A stretch of 64,000 nucleotides of DNA from Coccinella septempunctata (taxonomy: Eukaryota > Arthropoda > Insecta > Coleoptera > Coccinellidae), in contig NC_058192.1 in NCBI RefSeq assembly GCF_907165205.1, forward strand, positions 5,642,001-5,706,000, read 5' to 3'. Below are positions 57,900-64,000 of this stretch, one piece after another; position 1 is the first letter of the stretch, and each line of letters starts with the position of its first letter. Both the position numbers and the translations under genes were made by a program. Below the pieces are notes generated by a model. That model saw only the letters and a program-made list of their open reading frames with translations. It did not search any database and was not told where the DNA came from.

Positions 57900-57930
57900 A
57901 ATTCTTACTTGAATGTGTGTCTTGAATGTG

Positions 57931-57947
57931 TCCTGTCACGGTCGCCA
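57931..57947 (-). promoter_or_regulatory. BEL/Pao primer-binding site
   Basis: Read on the minus strand, TGGCGACCGTGACAGGA begins a few bases inside the 5' LTR. A TGG start, complementary to a tRNA CCA end, is expected of a tRNA-primed LTR element. The tRNA species is not assigned. Confidence 0.75.
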
Positions 57948-57951
57948 AAAA

Positions 57952-58122
57952 TGTACAATTTCAAGTAATAAAGACTATTTCTTTTATAAGCAGAACGTTT
58001 ATTCTTCGAAGCTCTACAATTTTACTGCTCTAGACAAAATCTTGTGTACTCTCCTCTTTTTTTTATTGTATCTATAGCAACTGAACCCTTGATACTACGA
58101 TCTTGAATTAGAAAACGGAACA
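57952..58122 (-). repeat. BEL/Pao 5' LTR
   Basis: This is the 171-bp partner of 52442-52612, apparently identical. It presumably holds the promoter of the element. It is followed on the right by the CATAT target duplication. Confidence 0.94.
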
Positions 58123-58931
58123 CATATGATACAGTGGTTGGTAATGGGTATCTCCCGAAGGAATTAACACATAATTACAAGAATGTTAAATTCTTCAACA
58201 AAAATCATCCTCCATCAATATAAGTAAGAGGAATTGAAGGAAGTTTCAAGTTAAGATGAACTTCACCTCTGAACAAAAATTTCACATGAATAAACAAGTA
58301 ACAGGGCAACTTGCGCGTATTTCTAGCTATTCATCTTAAAACATTGATGTAATAATAATAATTAGGTATTTATTAGTACCTTAAGACATTTACATTGTAT
58401 AGGACAAGTCATATGTAAAATAGAAAATTCCATTTTAGGGAACTTATTCTTCGATGACATTTATCGAAAATCCTGTAGTAAACTTTTCGCATTAATTCAC
58501 TCAAACATAAAATTCTCAAATGCCACCCCTTTTTTGGTTCTTCCTCTTCCAATAGAAGGAAATTCTTTGTCATCCTCTTCATTCACAATCTTTCTTATTG
58601 TGGAAATATTCAGCTGAAATATAAGTCGTTTAGATTCAGAAGAAACAGTTTATATAAATTCTCTACCGTCTGACGTATTGTGGATTTTAGAATATCAGGG
58701 GATAACTATTTGAATGAGCGGACCTGAATTCTAAATAGCACTTCCTGAAACCCTGTCTATTTTTTCAATCACTTTCGGCATTTTCGTAATAAAAATTGAT
58801 ATTAATTGTGGCAACGGCGTTATGACATTAACGACATTCCATGAGTGCCAACCTAACTTCGTTCTAGTAACAAAAACTTGAGAAAATTATTTCATGGCCA
58901 ACCGACTGCTAAAATAAATTTGAATGAAGTA

Positions 58932-60034
58932 TAAAAATGAGCATTTTTGGCTTATGCTGTATCTGTTTTGAAATATGGTAAGCTGATATGTTTTTTCCTC
59001 AATAGGTTTTTAGAAATTCAATTTTCAACGTTATTTTGTTATGAATTCTCCGAATATTCGTATTATGATTTCCTAACGTGGAATCCCACAGGTTTTATCG
59101 TTTCTTGAAAGGAGATTCAACGTTATTTTCAATTCCCATCTCGTTTGAAGTAATATCCCCGAATGATGGTTATTACGGATTTCATCTTTCGTTTCCTGGA
59201 GCTTATGACTCATCAAAAAAACTTGTGTGGAACGAAAACTCATAACTCTCTTATTATTTCGTGGGAAGGCATTTCCCAGTAATTTATCAGCAGTAAAATA
59301 TTTCCCTTAGCCATTAAGCCAACGTTTTCAACGAGCAATTGTCCGCAGTTTCAGGATTTTTTCAACATTACCTTCCAATTAGGTGGCGAAACGGAAATTC
59401 AACAATTAATTCAACACAGGTGATTCTACAGTCTCAACATTCTCCAGCGTCCTGCTGGGAATTGTTCTCCACGTACGTCCGATCCGCAGGAAGCAGGAAA
59501 AAAAAAACGCGCTGACTCATTCCGGCACTAATAATGTTCTCCGAAATTAAATTCGTGTTATGGATAAATGGTAGGGCGAGTTTTCCGGGAAAGTGGGCGG
59601 GGAGGTCAACCGTAGGCTGGAATTGAGGAACAGGAAATGAAAAATCCGAATTAAAACTAGGGCAGGAGCAACATGTGGGGACATATTAAAAATTCGGTCC
59701 GGTGGAGGGCAGATGCGAGGGAATGTGCGCCGGGAATATACTATGCCTTTTTCCAGTCCAACGAACAAAGGCGAATTGCCTAATGTCAAGGAAATTTCGG
59801 AAATGAATGGACTTCATCGGGTGGACTGGAGGAGTTTGCTGCGTCCTTTGCGATTTCTATAGTGAGAATAACGAGAGTCAGAGAGCATGAAAAGAGGGAT
59901 ATTTCCTTCAAAAATTGGATGTGGATGGGAAGAGTCAAAATATGAGGTGATTTATCGATCGCAACAAGAGGAACTACAACTCAGAGGAACACAAAACTCG
60001 AGGTCTTGTGGTAAGTAAAAATGATATGCAACTA
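58932..60034. other. spacer between two copies of the 1.2-kb element
   Basis: No gene was recognised. A GC-richer patch at about 59440-59790 has a short minus-strand open frame without known motifs. Confidence 0.45.
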
Positions 60035-61255
60035 TACTTACTTCACTTTTATTTTAGCACTCGGTTGGCCATGGAAATTTGATACATTTCACTCTGTATA
60101 ATACGAAAATGTGGGGTTATGACGCTTGTCAAAATATTTTTGGGTTTTAAATCAACGCTATGTTGCCCGTTGTACGTAAAAGTTTCTGTTATTACGTATT
60201 TTATCACAATGTCGAATCTCTTCGGAAAATATGTGACGAACATAATTGAAGTTTATACAAACTGATTGAAGGTATATCAAATCTAGTTATTTGTATTTAA
60301 AATACAAGAGATCAGTTTAATATTATAATATGCACTAGATTGAGGAGAGTTAATGTTTGTTATCTTCTTTGGCTAAAGTTTGAATACGTTACATCAGTTG
60401 TAGATTTAAAAAATACTAATCCGAAGATGAAATGCATATGATTAAGTGGTTGGGAATGGGTATCTCCCGAAGGAATTAACAGATAATTACAAGAGTGTTA
60501 AATTATTCAACAAAAATCATCTTGCATCAATATAAGTAAAAGGAATTGAAGGAAGTTTCAAGTCAAGATGAACTTCATCTTTGAACAAAAATTTCACATG
60601 AATAAACAATTAACACGACAACTGGCTCGTCTTTGTGGCTGCTCATCTTAATGCATTGATATAACAATAATAATTAGGTATTTACTGGCACCTCAAGACA
60701 TTTACAATGTATAGGACAAGTCAAATGAAAAATAGAAAAATCAATTTTCGGGAACTTATTCTACGATGACATTAATCGAAAATCCTGTAGTAAACTTTTC
60801 GCATTAATTCACTCAAACATAAAATTCTCAAATGCCACCACTTTTTTGGGTCTCCCAATAGCAGGAAATTCTTTGTCATCCCCTTCATTAACAATCTTTC
60901 TGATTGTGGAAATATTCAGCTGAAATATAAGTCGTTTAGATTCAGATGAATCATTCTATAAATTCTCTTACATTGAATATGTTCGCTACCGTCTGACGTA
61001 TTGTGGATTTTAGAATATCAGGGTATAACTATTTGAATGAGCGGACCCGAATTCTAAATAGCACTTACTGAAACCCTGTCTCTTTTTTTCAATCAATTTC
61101 GGCATTTTCGTAATAAAAATTGATATTAGTTTTGGCAACGGCGTTATGACATTGACGACATTTCATGAGTGCCAACCTTACTCCGTCCCAGAAACAAAAA
61201 CTTGAGAAAATTATTTCATGGCCAACCGACTGCTAAAATAAATGTGAATGGAGTA
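60035..61255. mobile_element. ~1.2-kb inverted-repeat DNA element, copy B
   Basis: This 1221-bp element has the same termini as copy A (TACTTACTTCAC...TTTATTTTAGCACTCGGTTGGCC at the left, GGCCAACCGACTGCTAAAATAAATG...GGAGTA at the right). It is bordered by TA. It aligns with copy A along its length with scattered substitutions and small indels (for example TCACGACAT-like stretches and CTTCGGAAAATATGTGACG are shared). No transposase frame is visible. The two copies in the same orientation 1.1 kb apart may be independent insertions or a segmental duplication. Confidence 0.82.
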
Positions 61256-63552
61256 TATCAATTATTGTCGAGGTTCGTAACGTGAGGAGTTCAAAAAACT
61301 TCTCGTCAAGTAGGCTATGGAAATTGGGGGACGATATTCTGTGTAATTCTTAGCTTGTACTGTACCATTCTCGAGCTAAACTGTCCAGTTTGCGTTTTTG
61401 ATTGAAAACTTATCGATTTTTTGGTGGAGCTTAGCGTTCAAAATCCTGTGAACTTGAACGTGCCAAAAAATTATTTGGTTCCATTCATTTTTTTCGAATC
61501 GATACTTACAGGGGTGTTCGCCAGAGGAAATAAATCGTTACAAGTTTACCTATGCTGACCAGATCCGGAACGTGACTTCCAGGGGCATTTTCTTGGGGTT
61601 TCTTTGTGGAGTGCCAGACGTGAGCGGACTTCAATTCCGGCTCCTATTTTTCGTAACATAAGAAAACCCCGAGTTATTTGGACAACTTGTTAATCAATCT
61701 GCGTGGAACCCCGCTTATTTCGCCGGAGAACGAAATCCAGGGCAGCTTGTTAGATGGGAAAGGAATCAGGCGAAACATAATTGGTGATAAAAGGGTCAGA
61801 ACATGTGAGAAATTGCGAATTATGAGAGGCAATGGAATATTTTTTGCCGCAAATAAATTGTGTAACCTTAATCAGGTTGGTTATTCCGCAGAATTGGGGA
61901 AGTACGATTGGGGAGATGATTTGTGCCAGCATTCCACACAGAGAATATTGCGTCATAATCAACATCGTTTTTTTGTATCGAATCAGAAGATACTGCCATG
62001 TTCACAAAATGCTCATTCTATTCGTTCACTAATATCATAATGAGGATTATGATTTTCTAACATGCATGTAGTTCATTTCAAATTAATTGGTTCAGTCAAT
62101 AATCCGAATCTATCCAGTGCGTATTATTATGATGTCAAGACCGGCGCATTCGCCATTTTGCATCATACTCTTGTTCGCAGTTTTCTGTATAGATATAACG
62201 CTCATAAAAATAGGTCGTCAAATAGGCTATGGAATTTGGAAGGTCGATTTTATGTGTTTGATGTTATGTTCAGCTTTTACTGTACCATTTTCCAGCAAAA
62301 CTGACAAGATAGCGTTCTGGACTGTAGACTAGACTTGCTGTAGATCATCAATATTTCCAAAGTACTGTTTCGCGATGTGTTTTGTTTGCAATGGGTAGTG
62401 TTTGGTGTTTGGTCGACCAAAGAGAATCCCAGAGTCAAGCAACGATGTTGAAAATGTTATAAGAGGAAACTCTACGAATTTCTTTTCGGCTTTCATCTCA
62501 ACTGGATGGTGTCTACGTTGCCACATATCATACGATTTTGAAAAAAGACATCAGTTTATTTGTTGAATTACCATTTCAACTATTCATTCAACTCCCGCAT
62601 AACCATTCACACAAAATAATCAGATTCAATCATATTCATTCGGATTTGTTCATCGTTCCGAAATGAAAAGGGTGGATTAGACCCCGTTCTGACTTAGCAT
62701 AACATAAATCCATCAATTCAAAACCGATCATTCTGCATTTCTTTTCGCATCAATCTTCAGCGTGTCCCGTTTCATAACTTCGCAGCTGCGAACTGGGAAA
62801 TTAGCGTCTTGAAGACTTCGAGGTGGGGCTGTCATTCAAAAAACTGGGTACCCATCACGCTCTAGGTTGGGGAGGCGCTTTTCTGATTTTCACGAAAGTT
62901 GAATTTTATAATCGGTCTCCTATTACTTGGGTGCGGCAATCAATATTCATCAACTAAATGGTATCCCAGGTGAGACGGGGTGAAGTTTCTCATCAGACAG
63001 GATTTTTATTGGAGTTAATGAGGTAATAATGAGATTGAGGCTCCTCTGTCGGAAATTCCTGAAAGTGATAGAGGAAGGTATTGAAAATATTCGGGAGACT
63101 CGATATTTTGCGTCTAAGGCCCGGTAATTTCACATGCGAATAAATCAATTTATTCGATAGATACTTCCTACTTATTAGTAGGATAAGTAAAAATGCTGTC
63201 TTTTCACTTTCATATCACATAATTCTATGCCTATCTATCTTTATAGTTCTATGTTTCAGATAGCGTTATTCATCGAATAAATTTGTCATAGAAACTTAAT
63301 AATAAGAGTTAATTGGACATACATCGAATGTCGATACGTCATTATTGGTAGAATTTTTAGATTCTGGATGTATGGTTATTCTTTGTGTGATTTTCACGAA
63401 ATATTTGCTTTCTAGTTGGAATTATGACAATTTCTACAATGCGGTGTCTTATTTTACATTAATCAATGGAAAGCAGTATACTGTGCTTTCATAGAATAGT
63501 TATTCGTCAAATAATTTCATCTGAAATCACCGAAATAAAGTATCCTTCAGAT
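61256..63552. other. intergenic DNA with a diverged direct repeat pair
   Basis: The segments at about 61303-61390 and 62215-62305 share, in the same order, CGTCAA(G/A)TAGGCTATGGAA, a GAT..T..TGTGT stretch and TACTGTACCATT. They look like diverged copies of one repeat. The motif GCATTCGCCATTTTGCA occurs at about 62146. A 120-codon plus-strand frame at 61678 overlaps open frames on both strands and is not recognised. Confidence 0.4.
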
Positions 63553-63578
63553 CTTAGAACATAGATCTATGTTCTAAG
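63553..63578. mobile_element. 26-bp perfect micro-palindrome with foldback-type ends
   Basis: CTTAGAACATAGA followed by TCTATGTTCTAAG forms a perfect 26-bp palindrome made of the exact 13-bp ends of the foldback element at 11115-23617. The flanks are CTTCAGAT (63545-63552) and CTTCAGTT (63579-63586), matching at 7 of 8, as expected of an 8-bp target duplication with later change. Confidence 0.75.
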
Positions 63579-64000
63579 CTTCAGTTAGGAAATTATTTGA
63601 CACATACTTATTCACACTGAATAAAATTTATTCGAAAGTAAAAGTACCGGGCCTAAAAGTAATTTCCTCCAAGATTGTGCGATTTTAACTATGTGATATT
63701 TTGATATTTTCCCATGGCCTCATTGGAAAAATATTGTTTTTCAAATATCTATTCCTGATTGAGCTAACAGGTGAGTAGGATGAAGAAGAAGATATATTTT
63801 TAGTTAAGAGCAGAGTGGGGGACATTTTCAGCCACAATTTTAATTATAGAGAAGGATTTTAATCAAAATTAGTGAATTGATAGCTTCAATCAATCAACAT
63901 ATAATTATATTTGAAACAAAGTTGATAGAAGGAAAATACTATTAAGTAACTAGACATATCGAAATGCGAATATGAAAATACTTTAGGGACACTGCACGGG
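63579..64000. other. window end, nothing recognised
   Basis: AT-rich sequence without recognised features follows the micro-palindrome. Confidence 0.5.

Larger units (their letters stand above)
52442..58122 (-). mobile_element. intact BEL/Pao LTR retrotransposon, 5.7 kb
   Basis: Two 171-bp LTRs that look identical base for base flank a single gag-pol frame with no stops. The target duplication is CATAT (52437-52441 and 58123-58127). In the minus orientation the LTR starts TGTTCCG and ends TTGTACA. A primer-binding site lies just inside the 5' LTR and a purine tract just inside the 3' LTR. No envelope gene is present. Identical LTRs imply insertion too recent for substitutions to accumulate, so the copy could be active or have been so very recently. 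It interrupts copy A of the 1.2-kb inverted-repeat element. Confidence 0.96.
52037..58931. mobile_element. ~1.2-kb inverted-repeat DNA element, copy A, split by BEL insertion
   Basis: Left part 52037-52441 and right part 58123-58931 together match copy B at 60035-61255. The termini are inverted repeats: TACTTCATT...TTTATTTTAGCAGTCGGTTGGCC at the left and GGCCAACCGACTGCTAAAATAAA...AATGAAGTA at the right. They are bordered by TA on both sides, as in Tc1/mariner-type insertion. Without the retrotransposon and its CATAT duplication the element is about 1209 bp. No transposase reading frame was recognised, so it is probably non-autonomous. Confidence 0.82.

Noticed and set aside
61678..62040. 120-codon plus-strand open frame
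   Set aside because: It overlaps open frames on both strands, has no family resemblance, and lies among diverged repeats.

Overview
This window looks like an AT-rich, repeat-dense stretch of an insect nuclear genome. The reasons are short interstitial TTAGG telomere-type repeats, two intron-containing insect-style short-chain dehydrogenase genes, and a dense set of insect transposable elements (mariner, BEL/Pao, non-LTR fragments, a foldback MULE). A beetle is plausible, but the sequence alone does not prove the order. The only host genes I support firmly are the two tandem SDR genes (31290-32457 and 33583-35034, + strand). They share the same five-exon structure and intron phases. A few weak candidate exons are listed at low confidence.

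Layout. 1-8.8 kb: mostly unexplained intergenic DNA with two tiny palindromic insertions near 1 kb. 8.8-10.0 kb: a decayed mariner. 11.1-23.6 kb: a complete 12.5-kb foldback DNA transposon with an 8-bp target duplication. Its inverted arms are built from 174-bp tandem repeats (about 26 copies left, 14 right). They flank a single intronless 1095-codon gene that combines a MULE-type DDE transposase, a Ulp1/C48 cysteine protease and a PHD-like zinc finger, like Drosophila FB/NOF but not identical in parts. A small hAT-like MITE is nested in its left arm. The element itself landed on the tip of a separate ~0.6-kb palindromic element (23.6-24.2 kb). 25.7-29.0 kb: a 493-bp satellite array flanked by 175-bp direct repeats, with a dispersed single-unit copy at 37.7-38.6 kb. 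31-35 kb: the SDR pair. 42-43.3 kb: two non-LTR retrotransposon 3' fragments. 51.1-51.3 kb: TTAGG repeats in a duplicated ~113-bp unit. 52.0-58.9 kb: a structurally intact BEL/Pao retrotransposon with apparently identical 171-bp LTRs, inserted in a ~1.2-kb inverted-repeat element. A second, uninterrupted copy of that element lies at 60.0-61.3 kb.

The most unusual signal is a set of 26-34-bp palindromes flanked by 8-bp direct repeats (937, 1032, 23856, 23937, 44641, 63553). Three of them are little more than the outermost 13 bp of the foldback element's terminal inverted repeat joined head to head. They look like minimal mobile elements, or joined-end products of MULE-type transposition, possibly served by the transposase encoded in this same window.
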